DNA of 64,000 nt from Mogibacterium sp. (GCA_017512145.1 JAFWHB010000028.1:62001-126000); one strand, 5' to 3'. Numbered from the stretch's first letter, positions 52,195 to 61,523 are shown. Notes: generated by a model not told the origin, from the letters alone. Program-made: numbers and translations.

Positions 52195-53985
52195 ATGAAT
52201 CAGGCAGCTAACAGGATCAGCAGACTCAGAGATCTCATGGCAGAGAATAATTTCGATGCGTACATCATACCTACTGCTGATTACCACCAGAGCGAGTACG
52301 TAGGAGAGTATTTCAAGGCAAGACAGTTTATAACAGGCTTTACCGGGTCTTATGGTACAGCTGCGATCACTTCCGGTGATGCCGGTCTCTGGACTGACGG
52401 CAGATATTTCACTCAGGCTGCCAGGGAGCTGGAAGGCAGTGGTGTCCGCCTGATGAAGATGTTTGTGGATGACACACCATCGACTGCAGAGTGGCTCGCA
52501 GATAAGGTGCCTTCCGGAGGCAAGGTTGCCTTCGACGGAAGAGTTCTCTCCGTAGAGGAGGGGATGGAACTTGAGCAGGCATTCGAAGGAAGAGGAATAA
52601 GTCTTGTATATATGACAGACCTCATCTCGGAAGTCTGGGAAGACAGGCCTGAGATGTCCTGCAAGCCATGCTTCTATCTTGATGAGAAATGGACAGGCGA
52701 GAGCACAGCTCACAAGCTCTCAAGAGTCAGGAGCAAGATGGAAGAATCCGGTGCCGGAGTTCATATAATAGCCTCGCTGGATGATATATGCTGGCTTCTC
52801 AATTTCAGAGGGGATGACATAGATTTCTTCCCGCTGACACTTTCATACTGCATGGTCTGGATGGATCATGTCGATCTGTATATCGATGAGAGCAAGCTGA
52901 ATGACGAGATACTGGCTCATTTTGCGCAGGATAATGTTCTCGTCCACCCATATAACGATATCTACCGGGATGCAGCTGCTATAGCTTCTGATGAGACCGT
53001 TCTGATCGACCCTATGAAGCTTAACTATGCACTATATAAGAGCCTCAGCTGCAATATAGTCACATCACAGAATCCGACAATTCTGATGAAGGCGATGAAG
53101 AATCCGGTCGAGATCAGCAACATCAGAGCTGCTGAGATCAAGGACAGCGTAGCTCTGACTAAGTTCATACACTGGGTCAAGACAAATTACGATAAGATCA
53201 CGATTACGGAGCTTTCTGCTTCAGACAAGCTGACATCTCTCCGCCGCGAGCAGGAGGGATATATAAGAGATTCATTTGAGCCTCTTCAGGCATTTGGCGA
53301 ACACGCAGCTATGATGCACTATTCGCCATCCCCTGAGACTGATGTCGTACTGAAGGAAGGCGGCATGCTTCTTTCGGATACAGGCGGAGGCTATTATGAG
53401 GGTTCTACCGACATAACCAGGACAACTGTCCTCGGTCATATCAGTCCTGAGCTCAAGAAGTATTACACAGCCGTATTCCGCTCGATGCAGCATCTTGCAG
53501 CAGCTAACTTCCTGTACGGGAATCATGGCTGGTCGCTCGACGTCCTTTGCCGCCAGCCTATATGGGACCTGAACCTGGACTATCAGTGCGGAACGGGACA
53601 CGGATTTGGCTATCTCGGCAGCATTCACGAGCCGCCGACAGGTTTCCGCTGGTACATCGTTCCTTCCAAGAACGAACATCATCAGTTCGAAGAAGGCATG
53701 TGCGTCACCATCGAGCCGGGAATATATGAAGAGGGCGACTTTGGCATCCGTATCGAGAACAATGTCGTCACTGTCAAAGGGGAGAAAAACAAGTACGGAC
53801 AGTTCATGCATTTCGAGATGCTGACCTATGTTCCGATAGACCTTGATGCGATCGACCCTGACGAGCTGACAAAGTCAGAACGTGAGTGGCTCAATGATTA
53901 TCACAGCAAATGCTATGACAAGCTTTCACCTTTCATGACAGAAGAAGAGAACGAGTGGCTTAAGAAATATACCAGAGCTATCTGA
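52195..53985 (+). CDS. aminopeptidase P family protein (long form, second copy)
   Basis: A 596-residue paralogue of the 37.9-kb gene with the same three-domain plan and C-terminal extension (LTKSEREWLNDYH). Metal ligands lie in SDTGGGYYEGSTDITRT, GTGHGFGYLGSIHE, IEPGIYEEGDFGIRIENNVV. It cleaves Xaa-Pro N-terminal bonds in the cytoplasm. RBS ACGGAG. It leads a run of four same-strand genes: aminopeptidase P, TetR regulator, M24 peptidase, proline iminopeptidase. Confidence 0.92.
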   Translation: MNQAANRISRLRDLMAENNFDAYIIPTADYHQSEYVGEYFKARQFITGFTGSYGTAAITSGDAGLWTDGRYFTQAARELEGSGVRLMKMFVDDTPSTAEWLADKVPSGGKVAFDGRVLSVEEGMELEQAFEGRGISLVYMTDLISEVWEDRPEMSCKPCFYLDEKWTGESTAHKLSRVRSKMEESGAGVHIIASLDDICWLLNFRGDDIDFFPLTLSYCMVWMDHVDLYIDESKLNDEILAHFAQDNVLVHPYNDIYRDAAAIASDETVLIDPMKLNYALYKSLSCNIVTSQNPTILMKAMKNPVEISNIRAAEIKDSVALTKFIHWVKTNYDKITITELSASDKLTSLRREQEGYIRDSFEPLQAFGEHAAMMHYSPSPETDVVLKEGGMLLSDTGGGYYEGSTDITRTTVLGHISPELKKYYTAVFRSMQHLAAANFLYGNHGWSLDVLCRQPIWDLNLDYQCGTGHGFGYLGSIHEPPTGFRWYIVPSKNEHHQFEEGMCVTIEPGIYEEGDFGIRIENNVVTVKGEKNKYGQFMHFEMLTYVPIDLDAIDPDELTKSEREWLNDYHSKCYDKLSPFMTEEENEWLKKYTRAI

Positions 53986-54002
53986 GAAAGGAGGTCATCC
54001 TA

Positions 54003-54578
54003 ATGGCTTCAGGAATCAAAGAAAGAATAATAGACACTGCTTGGGACCTGTTCCGCAAGAAGGGCTTCGGTGAGACCACTATCAATGACATCATAAGAGA
54101 AGCCGCAATATCCAAGGGAACATTTTACTATTACTACCGCAGTAAGGATGATCTTCTTGATACTCTTTCGGTTATCCTCGACAGAGAGTATGAGAGGCTT
54201 GATGCTGAAGAAGATAAGAATATGAGTGCATTTGACAAGCTTATCTACATCAACAGGGAAGTCCATACTTTCATCAATGACAATATCGATCACAGGCTGA
54301 TTGCTTATCTGTATTCGGCACAGATCATCAAGGACGAATCATCGAGTCTGCTTGACAGGAACAGATACTATTTCAGGTATCTGGAGAAGATATTCGAAGA
54401 AGGCAAGAAATCCGGAGAGATCAGAGATGACCTTACTACATCAGAACTGGTCAAATACTACGGACTTGCCGAGAGGGCTCTGGTCACTGACTGGTGCATG
54501 AATAATGGCGATTATCATCTGGGCGAATACAGCGAGAAAATCTTCCCGCTGATGATCCAGGGCTTAAGGAAAGAATAG
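54003..54578 (+). CDS. TetR/AcrR family transcriptional regulator
   Basis: A 191-residue regulator. The N-terminal TetR HTH spans residues 8-54 (TAWDLFRKKGFGETTINDII, SKGTFYYYYRSKDDLL), followed by an all-helical ligand-binding domain. RBS AAAGGAGG. It is embedded between peptidase genes with gaps of 17 and 2 bases, so it may sense a peptide or metabolite and control this cluster; the operator is not identified. Confidence 0.88.
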   Translation: MASGIKERIIDTAWDLFRKKGFGETTINDIIREAAISKGTFYYYYRSKDDLLDTLSVILDREYERLDAEEDKNMSAFDKLIYINREVHTFINDNIDHRLIAYLYSAQIIKDESSSLLDRNRYYFRYLEKIFEEGKKSGEIRDDLTTSELVKYYGLAERALVTDWCMNNGDYHLGEYSEKIFPLMIQGLRKE

Positions 54579-54580
54579 AT

Positions 54581-55672
54581 ATGGATAACAGCAAATTAAA
54601 CAGAATCAAAGAACGTATGGCGGCGCAGGGAATGCCGCAGATGATCATTTCAGACCCTGTATCGATTTTCTATCTTACGGGCAAATGGATTTTCCCGGGA
54701 GAGAGATTTCATGTACTTTATCTGAACACTTCCGGCGGTGACCGCTTCATCCTGAACAGGCTTTTCCCTCAGGCAGAGGACCTCGGTGTTCCTATCACTT
54801 ACTATGACGATACCGAGGATGGCTGCGAGGTGCTCGCAGGGTACATGGATAATGAAGCACCTGCCGGCATTGACAAGAACTGGCCTGCCAGATTCCTTCT
54901 GAGGCTTCAGGAGCTCGGCGGCGCCAGCCGTTATCTGAACGGTTCGGTGATCGTAGATAAGGTCCGCCAGATCAAAGACGAAGGTGAGCAGCAGGCAATG
55001 AGAGAGTCTGGAGCTATGCTCGACAGAGTTATGGGCAAACTGATCCCATGGGTCTCAAAGGGCATGACCGAGAGGGAGCTGAACGCTAAATGCCTAGAGC
55101 TTATCAGAGAAGAAGGCTTCGAGGGGCCGTCATTCGATCCGATCACAGCTTATGCAAGAGGAGCTGCGGATCCGCACCACATCACTGACGACAGCCTCGG
55201 CAGCTTTGGCGACTGCGTGATCCTTGACATCGGAGGAATGCATGATAATTATGCCTCCGACATGACCAGAACTGTATTCATCGGCGAAGTCAGCGAGAGA
55301 CAGAAGGAGATATATAACATCGTTCTGGAGGCTAACAAGCGTGGTATTGCAATGGCAAAGCCTGGCAACAGAATGAGTGATGTTGATAAAGCAGCCAGAG
55401 ATTATATCACCGAGATGGGATTCGGCGAATACTTCACTCACAGGACCGGGCATTCCATAGGACTTGAAGACCATGAGACGGGTGATGTATCTATGGTCAA
55501 TGATGAGATAATAGAGGCCGGACAGTGCTTCTCTGTAGAGCCTGGAATTTATCTCTATGACGAAGGCATCGGTGTAAGAATAGAAGATATCGTCCTTATC
55601 ACAGAGGATGGCTGTGAGGTCCTCAATAACTATCCTAAGGAAGAGATAATTGTAGTACCGGAGAGCAAGTGA
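54581..55672 (+). CDS. M24 family Xaa-Pro peptidase (short form)
   Basis: A 363-residue two-domain M24 enzyme of the Xaa-Pro dipeptidase/aminopeptidase type. The creatinase N domain covers 1-130 and the catalytic domain 140-363, with ligands in LDIGGMHDNYASDMTRT, RTGHSIGLEDHE, VEPGIYLYDEGIGVRIEDIV. All five ligands look intact. It starts 2 bases after the TetR gene. Confidence 0.9.
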   Translation: MDNSKLNRIKERMAAQGMPQMIISDPVSIFYLTGKWIFPGERFHVLYLNTSGGDRFILNRLFPQAEDLGVPITYYDDTEDGCEVLAGYMDNEAPAGIDKNWPARFLLRLQELGGASRYLNGSVIVDKVRQIKDEGEQQAMRESGAMLDRVMGKLIPWVSKGMTERELNAKCLELIREEGFEGPSFDPITAYARGAADPHHITDDSLGSFGDCVILDIGGMHDNYASDMTRTVFIGEVSERQKEIYNIVLEANKRGIAMAKPGNRMSDVDKAARDYITEMGFGEYFTHRTGHSIGLEDHETGDVSMVNDEIIEAGQCFSVEPGIYLYDEGIGVRIEDIVLITEDGCEVLNNYPKEEIIVVPESK

Positions 55673-55689
55673 TCCTGGGGGAACATAGA

Positions 55690-56589
55690 ATGGCTAAGAT
55701 AACAGAAGGATATATGCCTTACATGGGGCATGAGACATATTACAGAATCACAGGCGAGAGGAAGGATAACGGCAAAGCTCCTCTTATCTGTCTCCACGGC
55801 GGACCGGGTTCGACTCACAATTACTATGAGGTCCTCGACAATGTGGCGGATGAAGATGACCGTATGATCGTTATGTATGATCAGATCGGATGCGGCAATT
55901 CATATCTTGAAGGACATCCTGAGCTCTGGAATCTCGACGTATGGATGAATGAGCTGTTTGCCCTCAGAGAGCATCTTGGTCTCGATCAATGCCATATCAT
56001 AGGCCAGTCATGGGGAGGCATGATGCTCATTGCCTATGGCATCGACTATAAAGACAAACTCGAAGGCGTGAAGTCGTTCATCATATCCAGCGGCCATCCA
56101 TCGAGCAGTCTGTGGGAAAGAGAAGGCCTCAGAAGAATCAGAATGATGCCTGAGGATATGCAGGAAGCCATTTACAAGGCCCTGGATTCAGGTGATTTTA
56201 CCGGAGAGGCGTATGACAGGGCTGTACAGGAATATATGGACAGATACTGTAATTACTGGCTGGGAGACGATGTTCCTGAGTGCTGCTCAAGACCAAAGCG
56301 TTCCGGAAGTGAATCCTATGTATGCGGCTGGGGCCCGAATGAATTCGCTCCTACAGGAACTCTCAAGGACTTTGAGTATGTGGACAGACTGGGTGAGATA
56401 GAAGTACCGTCTCTGATCATGAGCGGGATCTCGGATCTGTGCTCGCCGCTGGTAGCTAAGACCATGCATGACGGTATCAGAGGATCGGAATGGATACTCT
56501 GGGAGAGAGCACGTCACACATGCTTTGTCGACAGACATGATGATTATTGCATAGAACTTATCAAGTGGATGAACAGCCACGACAGATAA
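55690..56589 (+). CDS. proline iminopeptidase-type alpha/beta hydrolase
   Basis: A 299-residue S33 family peptidase. The oxyanion motif is HGGPGSTHNYY, nucleophile Ser is in GQSWGGMM (about residue 107), and acid and His residues lie in GISDLCSP and RHTCF. It removes N-terminal proline from peptides, complementing the Xaa-Pro peptidases beside it. ATG 55690 with GGGGG at spacing 8 is preferred to GTG 55669. It is convergent with lgt, only 17 bases away, with no terminator seen. Confidence 0.9.
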   Translation: MAKITEGYMPYMGHETYYRITGERKDNGKAPLICLHGGPGSTHNYYEVLDNVADEDDRMIVMYDQIGCGNSYLEGHPELWNLDVWMNELFALREHLGLDQCHIIGQSWGGMMLIAYGIDYKDKLEGVKSFIISSGHPSSSLWEREGLRRIRMMPEDMQEAIYKALDSGDFTGEAYDRAVQEYMDRYCNYWLGDDVPECCSRPKRSGSESYVCGWGPNEFAPTGTLKDFEYVDRLGEIEVPSLIMSGISDLCSPLVAKTMHDGIRGSEWILWERARHTCFVDRHDDYCIELIKWMNSHDR

Positions 56590-56606
56590 TTAATAAAGCT
56601 GGAGCC

Positions 56607-57368
56607 TCAGGACTCCTGCTTGTTGCTTTCGATAGGGAAATGCGATGCTGCATATCTGTAAAGAATGATTCCGCCGATTATAGCACATAGGCTGATGACC
56701 TGAGCCTGCTTGAATGGGCCTATCATCAGACTGTCGGTCCTCAGAGACTCCACGAAGAATCTCTCTATGGAATACAGGATCGCATACAGAGCGAAGGTCT
56801 GTCCGTATGCCTTCCTTCTGTTCTGATCCCACCAGCTCAGGAAGATGAAGAGCAGGAGACACCATATAGATTCATACAGGAAAGTAGGGTGGACCTTGAC
56901 TCCATCCACAAGAATGCCCCATGGAAGGTCTGTAGGACCGCCATGTGCTTCGCCGTTGAAGAAGTTGCCCCAGCGTCCGATTGACTGAGCCAGTGCAACA
57001 GTAGGAATCATCAGATCGAGCATGTTGAGGACGCTTATCTTCTTGTGGCGGCATACAAGATAAATCGTGATGGCGCCGAAGATCAGGCCGCCGTGGATAG
57101 CAAGGCCGCCGCTGCGAATATCAAGAGCTTCGCCGATTGAATGATAGTAACTGATATTGAATAATACGTAATACGCTCTGGCTCCGATGACTCCGATAGG
57201 GAGCATCCACAGAGATGTATCAAGTACGTCATCTTCAGTAAGACCATGTGTATGAGCTCTCTTGGCTGATATGAGAACAGCGAGCAACATACCGCATGCT
57301 ATGAGGATTCCATACCATCTGATTTCAAAATTTCCAATACTGAATGCTATAGGATCGGGATGTGACAT
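56607..57368 (-). CDS. lgt: prolipoprotein diacylglyceryl transferase
   Basis: A 253-residue membrane enzyme that attaches diacylglycerol to lipobox cysteines; OppA and the PotD-like protein in this window are expected substrates. Signature GRWGNFFNGEAHGG and the catalytic His region AIHGGL are present, with about seven helices. The start is at 57368 (MSHPDPIAFSIGN) with GGAGG upstream; the longer frame is rejected. Confidence 0.95.
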   Translation of the reverse strand: MSHPDPIAFSIGNFEIRWYGILIACGMLLAVLISAKRAHTHGLTEDDVLDTSLWMLPIGVIGARAYYVLFNISYYHSIGEALDIRSGGLAIHGGLIFGAITIYLVCRHKKISVLNMLDLMIPTVALAQSIGRWGNFFNGEAHGGPTDLPWGILVDGVKVHPTFLYESIWCLLLFIFLSWWDQNRRKAYGQTFALYAILYSIERFFVESLRTDSLMIGPFKQAQVISLCAIIGGIILYRYAASHFPIESNKQES

Positions 57369-57406
57369 ATTACCTCCGGAATTGTATCTAAAAAAATTAC
57401 TCGAAT

Positions 57407-57461
57407 AGTATACCATAATTTGAATTAAATTGTTGACATCGGTCAGATGTTTTGTTAATAT
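57407..57461 (+). promoter_or_regulatory. back-to-back promoters for the tRNA cluster and lgt
   Basis: Plus strand: TTGACA (57433-57438), 17 bases, TAATAT (57456-57461), serving the tRNA cluster. Minus strand: TCAACA (57431-57436), 18 bases, TATACT (57407-57412), serving lgt. The two -35 elements overlap almost completely, so only one polymerase could occupy the site at a time. Confidence 0.5.
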
Positions 57462-57497
57462 AATCAAGCGCGATTTGATAAAACAAATTGCAAGTGT

Positions 57498-57574
57498 GGC
57501 GGCGTAGCTTAGTTGGCTAGAGCGTCCGGTTCATACCCGGAAGGTCACTGGTTCAAGTCCAGTCGCCGCTACCA
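57498..57574 (+). tRNA. tRNA-Met (CAT), elongator
   Basis: Acceptor GGCGGCG/CGCCGCT, anticodon stem TCCGG/CCGGA, loop TTCATAC, encoded CCA. It resembles the Bacillus elongator tRNA-Met rather than the initiator, which begins CGCGGGG. Confidence 0.94.
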
Positions 57575-57578
57575 AGAC

Positions 57579-57654
57579 GGGCGCATAGCTCAGCTGGGAG
57601 AGCACCTGCCTTACAAGCAGGGGGTCATAGGTTCGAGCCCTATTGCGCCCACCA
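57579..57654 (+). tRNA. tRNA-Val (TAC)
   Basis: Acceptor GGGCGCA/TGCGCCC, anticodon stem CCTGC/GCAGG, loop CTTACAA, encoded CCA. Confidence 0.95.
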
Positions 57655-57679
57655 GTAACCTTGTGTTACATCATAAGGT

Positions 57680-57756
57680 GGCCGGGTAGTTCAGCTGGTT
57701 AGAATGCCAGCCTGTCACGCTGGAGGTCGACGGTTCGAGCCCGTTCCCGGTCGCCA
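57680..57756 (+). tRNA. tRNA-Asp (GTC)
   Basis: Acceptor GGCCGGG/CCCGGTC, anticodon loop CTGTCAC, T arm GACGG-TTCGAGC-CCGTT, GCCA end. Confidence 0.95.
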
Positions 57757-57781
57757 ATTTTTTTTCTACATATCCGAGTGT

Positions 57782-57858
57782 GGTGGGTGTCGTCAAGTGG
57801 TTAAGACCCTGGGTTGTGGCTCCAGTATTCGTGGGTTCGAATCCCACCATCCACCCCA
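57782..57858 (+). tRNA. tRNA-His (GTG)
   Basis: Acceptor GTGGGTG/CATCCAC with the extra G-1 (57782) opposite C73, the tRNA-His identity pair; anticodon loop TTGTGGC; encoded CCA. Confidence 0.94.
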
Positions 57859-57907
57859 AATATCCTTTGATACAGATGAGGATATGTGGTACAATACATA
57901 TTGCTGA

Positions 57908-57982
57908 TGGGGTATAGCCAAGCGGTAAGGCAACGGATTCTGATTCCGTCATTCGCAGGTTCGAATCCTGCTACCCTAGCCA
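57908..57982 (+). tRNA. tRNA-Gln (CTG)
   Basis: Acceptor TGGGGTA/TACCCTA, anticodon stem ACGGA/TCCGT with loop TTCTGAT, encoded CCA. A hairpin GCCGGAC-AGCTA-GTCCGGC (57994-58012) separates it from tRNA-Cys. Confidence 0.94.
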
Positions 57983-58017
57983 AGAACTATGATGCCGGAC
58001 AGCTAGTCCGGCATTGT

Positions 58018-58091
58018 GGCGACATAGCCAAGTGGTAAGGCACGAGTCTGCAAAACTCTGATCCCCGGTTCAAATCCGGGTGTCGCCTCCA
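58018..58091 (+). tRNA. tRNA-Cys (GCA)
   Basis: Acceptor GGCGACA/TGTCGCC, loop CTGCAAA (anticodon GCA), discriminator U73 as expected for Cys, encoded CCA. Confidence 0.94.
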
Positions 58092-58094
58092 ACT

Positions 58095-58118
58095 AAGACT
58101 GCAATAGCAGTCTTTTTT
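58095..58118 (+). terminator. terminator of the tRNA cluster
   Basis: AAGACTGC-AATA-GCAGTCTT followed by TTTTATT. Confidence 0.9.
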
Positions 58119-58228
58119 ATTATTATTGATTATTTTGTTTATATACTATATTATTCAATTCAGCCGCTTTTCTATACTACAGGCGGCATGATTGATGCTT
58201 TTTTTCAATTTTGAGGGAGGGTACGCCA

Positions 58229-59287
58229 TTGAAAAAGAAAATTTTGGTCTCGTTACTTGCTATGTTTGTGATTGTTGCCTCTATTGGGCTGTCGGCTTGC
58301 AGTAGTGAGTCTAATGGTGAAGTGTATGTTTATAGCTACGGTGACTATTTTGATCCGGCTATAACTGAGGACTTTGAGGCTGAGACTGGTATTAAGGTCA
58401 TTCTCGATACATATGATACAGCAGAAGAAATGTACACTGTAATCCAGAATGATGCGACTACATATGACTGCATTTGCACTTCGGATTATATGATAGAGAA
58501 GATGATCAGCAACGAAATGCTCGCAGAGCTCAATAAGGATAACATTCCTGAGCTTGAGAATATTTCAGATGTATACATGAAGAAGTCTGAAGTATTTGAT
58601 CCGGGCAACAAGTATTCTGTACCATATATGGCCGGTATCGCAGGAATAATCTATAACAAAGAAATGGTAGGAGACACCGAAATCGATTCATGGGAAGATC
58701 TGTGGGACGAGAAGTTCGCAGATAGCATGGTAATGCCTGACAGTGTCAGAGATGCATTCATGATCGCTCTCAAGAAGCTTGGATACTCCGAGAACAGTAC
58801 AGATGAGAACGAGATCAAGGCAGCAGCAGATGAGCTCATCAAGCAGAAGCCTCTTGTTTATAAATATGCTAATGACTCGGCCAGAGACCTTCTTGCTGAC
58901 GGATCAGCTGCTATAGGAGTCGTCTGGAATGGCGAGTATATGTATACTAAGGATCTCAATGAGAATGTTGAATACGTAGTTCCTAAGGAAGGTTCTGAGT
59001 TCTTCATTGACTCATGGATCATCCCTGCAAAGGCTGCTAACAAGGAGAATGCTGAGAAGTGGATCGATTATCTCTGCAGAGCAGAGGTAGCTGCAAAGAA
59101 CTTTGATTATCTGTACTACACAACACCTAATGAAGCCGCTCTTGAGCTGATTGATGAGGAAGTACTCGGAGAGACAGCGATCTTCCCGACAGACGATACC
59201 ATCAATAGCTGCGAATCTCTCAGGATGCTTGATGATGCAACTACAGATCTTTACAGCAAATACTGGAAAGAGGTCAAGGCTAATTAA
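58229..59287 (+). CDS. PotD-like spermidine/putrescine-binding lipoprotein
   Basis: A 352-residue periplasmic binding protein family member of the PotD/PotF type. The signal peptide MKKKILVSLLAMFVIVASIGLSAC has lipobox LSAC. Mature motifs are VYVYSYGDYFDPAITEDFEAETGIKV near the N-terminus and VPYMAGIAGIIYN in the first lobe. It should bind polyamines or a related cation outside the membrane. The start is TTG 58229, 7 bases after GGGAGGG. It is odd that no potA, potB or potC gene is adjacent, so it must work with a permease encoded elsewhere. Two palindromes of the ATGTAAAG family begin five bases after its stop. Confidence 0.87.
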   Translation: MKKKILVSLLAMFVIVASIGLSACSSESNGEVYVYSYGDYFDPAITEDFEAETGIKVILDTYDTAEEMYTVIQNDATTYDCICTSDYMIEKMISNEMLAELNKDNIPELENISDVYMKKSEVFDPGNKYSVPYMAGIAGIIYNKEMVGDTEIDSWEDLWDEKFADSMVMPDSVRDAFMIALKKLGYSENSTDENEIKAAADELIKQKPLVYKYANDSARDLLADGSAAIGVVWNGEYMYTKDLNENVEYVVPKEGSEFFIDSWIIPAKAANKENAEKWIDYLCRAEVAAKNFDYLYYTTPNEAALELIDEEVLGETAIFPTDDTINSCESLRMLDDATTDLYSKYWKEVKAN

Positions 59288-59291
59288 TAGA

Positions 59292-59328
59292 ATGTAAAGA
59301 ACTCTTTACAGTAAAGCATACTTTACAT
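59292..59328 (+). repeat. two more ATGTAAAG-type palindromes
   Basis: ATGTAAAG-AACT-CTTTACA (59292-59310, last base diverged) and GTAAAG-CATA-CTTTAC (59311-59326, right arm extends to CTTTACAT) stand end to end, centres 17 bp apart. They are in the potD 3' untranslated region, before its terminator. They share arms, and one centre (AACT), with the array at 35.5 kb. Confidence 0.9.
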
Positions 59329-59340
59329 TTATTTGCATTT

Positions 59341-59373
59341 TAAAACCCGGTCACATGTGTGGCCGGGTTTTTG
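59341..59373 (+). terminator. bidirectional terminator
   Basis: AAAACCCGG/CCGGGTTTT with an inner CACATGTG palindrome, between the convergent potD-like and Na/Pi cotransporter genes. Confidence 0.88.
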
Positions 59374-59397
59374 CTTACTTGACGCTTCTGCAATTTG

Positions 59398-61323
59398 TCA
59401 CTTTGCATTCTTGCCTAATCTGGCAGGTTTTCTGATCTTGCGGTGACTGGATTTATCTGATGCGGCAGCTTGTGAGTCTTCGCTGTCCGGATAGTCAGCA
59501 GGGATCTCGAGTTTGTTGGTAACAGGGATCCTCTCAAGCTCTCCGAAGTATTTGTCATAATCTGCCTGATACATCTGCATGTACTCTTCATTGTTGGAGT
59601 GGTGCAGATCGTGAACGTATGAGTGCTCATTACCGAAGATCTCGGAATTGTCTTTCTCAAGTATATATACGGCGATATCACTGCACTTATCTGAAATGTG
59701 TTCGATGTTCGTCAGGATAGCCTGATAGTAGATACCATTTACTGCATCACACAGATGGTTGACCATTCTGTATACATGCCTTGCATTCATTCCTTCAATG
59801 AGGTCGTCGATAACTTCTTCGAGTGGCTCTACCTTAGCTGCAAGAGCGGTATCTTTGCTCTTGTAGGCTGCTGTAACTGTCTCAAGGATCTCATAGATTG
59901 CGTTGAAAGCAACTCGCAGCTCGGCCATAGCATTTACTGAGAACTGCTTGTTCTCGGCTTTCAGCTTCTCGATCTCATCGGATATATTGACTGCAAGGTC
60001 TCCGATCCTCTCGTAGCATATCAGAGCCTTGAGAATGGAATTCTGCTGCCTTGTATCGACATCTCTTGTTACATAAGGCGAAAGAGAAACGATATACTTG
60101 TTGGCTGCGTCAGTCATACGGTCGAGGAGGTCCTCACGCTCTTCGATACGCTGACTTCTCTTAGGATCATATTCATATATCTGCTTGACGCAGGCATCGA
60201 AGTTGTGGATAGCGATCTCACTCATCTCAAGAACGACTCTTTCAACCTGATCGAGCGCGATAGCAGGTGATGAGAAGAAGCGTTCGTCGAGTCCGTCAAG
60301 TGCAGCAATGGCACTTTGATCTTCGGCTGCTATAGGCTCATCATGAACTATCGATACTGTGATCTTCTCGAACAATGGAGTGAGAGGAAGAAGAGCTACT
60401 GCAGGTATGAGTCTGAAGAGACCATGCAGATTAGCTACACCTCCTGAGTTAAGTGTCATTGTCCAGATCTCATCACTGATCAGACCGGTCATTCTTCCGA
60501 CGGCTATCAGAAGAGTGATGAGGAGGGCAGCGAACACATTGTAGACTATATGAACGACAGCGGTTCTTCTCTGGCTCGGCTTTGCACCGATGCGGCTGAC
60601 GAGATAGGTTGTAAGGCAATCTCCGATGTTGACGCCGATGATGACTGCGAAGACAGCCTGGAAGTTGACACCGATCGAGCTGGCGACAGACTGGATGATA
60701 CCGATAACTGCTGACGAGCTCTGAACAACGCCGGTTACAACAATACCTGACAGGAATCCAAGGAAGTAGTTGTTCTGGAATGCTGTAAGAAGACTGCTGA
60801 GCTGTTCACCGAAGCCTGCTACTACATCGCTCATGTAAATAAGGCCCATGAACAGGATACCGAATCCGCATGCGATGTTGCCCACAGTCTTGGATGAACC
60901 GCTTCTTACGAACATTATCATTACTATTCCGATAACCAGTGCCAGCGGCGCAAGGTTGTCGGCCTTAAAGAAGTAAAGGGGGCTGTCCATTCCTGAACTA
61001 ACATCCATCAGTCTGATGATCTGAGCAGTGATCGCAGTACCGACGTTGGCGCCGAGAACAATGCCTACAGACTGGTGGAAGGTTAGCAGACCTGCACCGA
61101 CAAGACCTACAGTTATTACAATTGTAGCTGTCGAGCTCTGTATGATGCATGCAACCAGCATGCCGAGGATAAATCCCATGACTGGCTTGTTCGTGACTTT
61201 GGCCAGAACTGTCTTGAGGGCACCTCCGGAAGAGCTTTTGAGGCCGTCTCCCATGACTCGCATTCCATAAAGGAACATCGCAAGTCCGCCAAGAAAGGCG
61301 ATGATCGTATAGAATATCTGCAT
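59398..61323 (-). CDS. Na/Pi cotransporter family protein with PhoU domain
   Basis: 641 residues. Two Na_Pi_cotrans repeats make the membrane part (about 1-310): QSSTATIVITVGLVGAG and VVQSSSAVIGIIQSV are the paired QSS motifs. A cytoplasmic PhoU-like helical domain (about 345-560) and a polar tail follow. It takes up or exports phosphate coupled to sodium. Transcribed alone. The 254-base gap to the next gene holds AT-rich DNA with TATAAT-like boxes for both directions and the isc promoter. Confidence 0.9.
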   Translation of the reverse strand: MQIFYTIIAFLGGLAMFLYGMRVMGDGLKSSSGGALKTVLAKVTNKPVMGFILGMLVACIIQSSTATIVITVGLVGAGLLTFHQSVGIVLGANVGTAITAQIIRLMDVSSGMDSPLYFFKADNLAPLALVIGIVMIMFVRSGSSKTVGNIACGFGILFMGLIYMSDVVAGFGEQLSSLLTAFQNNYFLGFLSGIVVTGVVQSSSAVIGIIQSVASSIGVNFQAVFAVIIGVNIGDCLTTYLVSRIGAKPSQRRTAVVHIVYNVFAALLITLLIAVGRMTGLISDEIWTMTLNSGGVANLHGLFRLIPAVALLPLTPLFEKITVSIVHDEPIAAEDQSAIAALDGLDERFFSSPAIALDQVERVVLEMSEIAIHNFDACVKQIYEYDPKRSQRIEEREDLLDRMTDAANKYIVSLSPYVTRDVDTRQQNSILKALICYERIGDLAVNISDEIEKLKAENKQFSVNAMAELRVAFNAIYEILETVTAAYKSKDTALAAKVEPLEEVIDDLIEGMNARHVYRMVNHLCDAVNGIYYQAILTNIEHISDKCSDIAVYILEKDNSEIFGNEHSYVHDLHHSNNEEYMQMYQADYDKYFGELERIPVTNKLEIPADYPDSEDSQAAASDKSSHRKIRKPARLGKNAK

Positions 61324-61523
61324 ATTGTAATAGTGTTCCTCTCTGGATATTAGATATCCTGATTAATTTGTTAAATTACAAATTATATAATATTGGAATT
61401 TTCACCAACTATATTATATGTACAGAGATGCCTCGAGTAAAGTTGTTTCAGTATGTAAAAGCTATAGATAAAATACATTTTGCAGCAATATAGGCATCTT
61501 TTCTGAAAGCCTCACTTTGCATA

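Noticed and set aside
57671..57983. Open frames across the tRNA cluster
   Set aside because: They are translations of tRNA genes; such spurious proteins (GFEPTN-type repeats) are a known annotation artefact.
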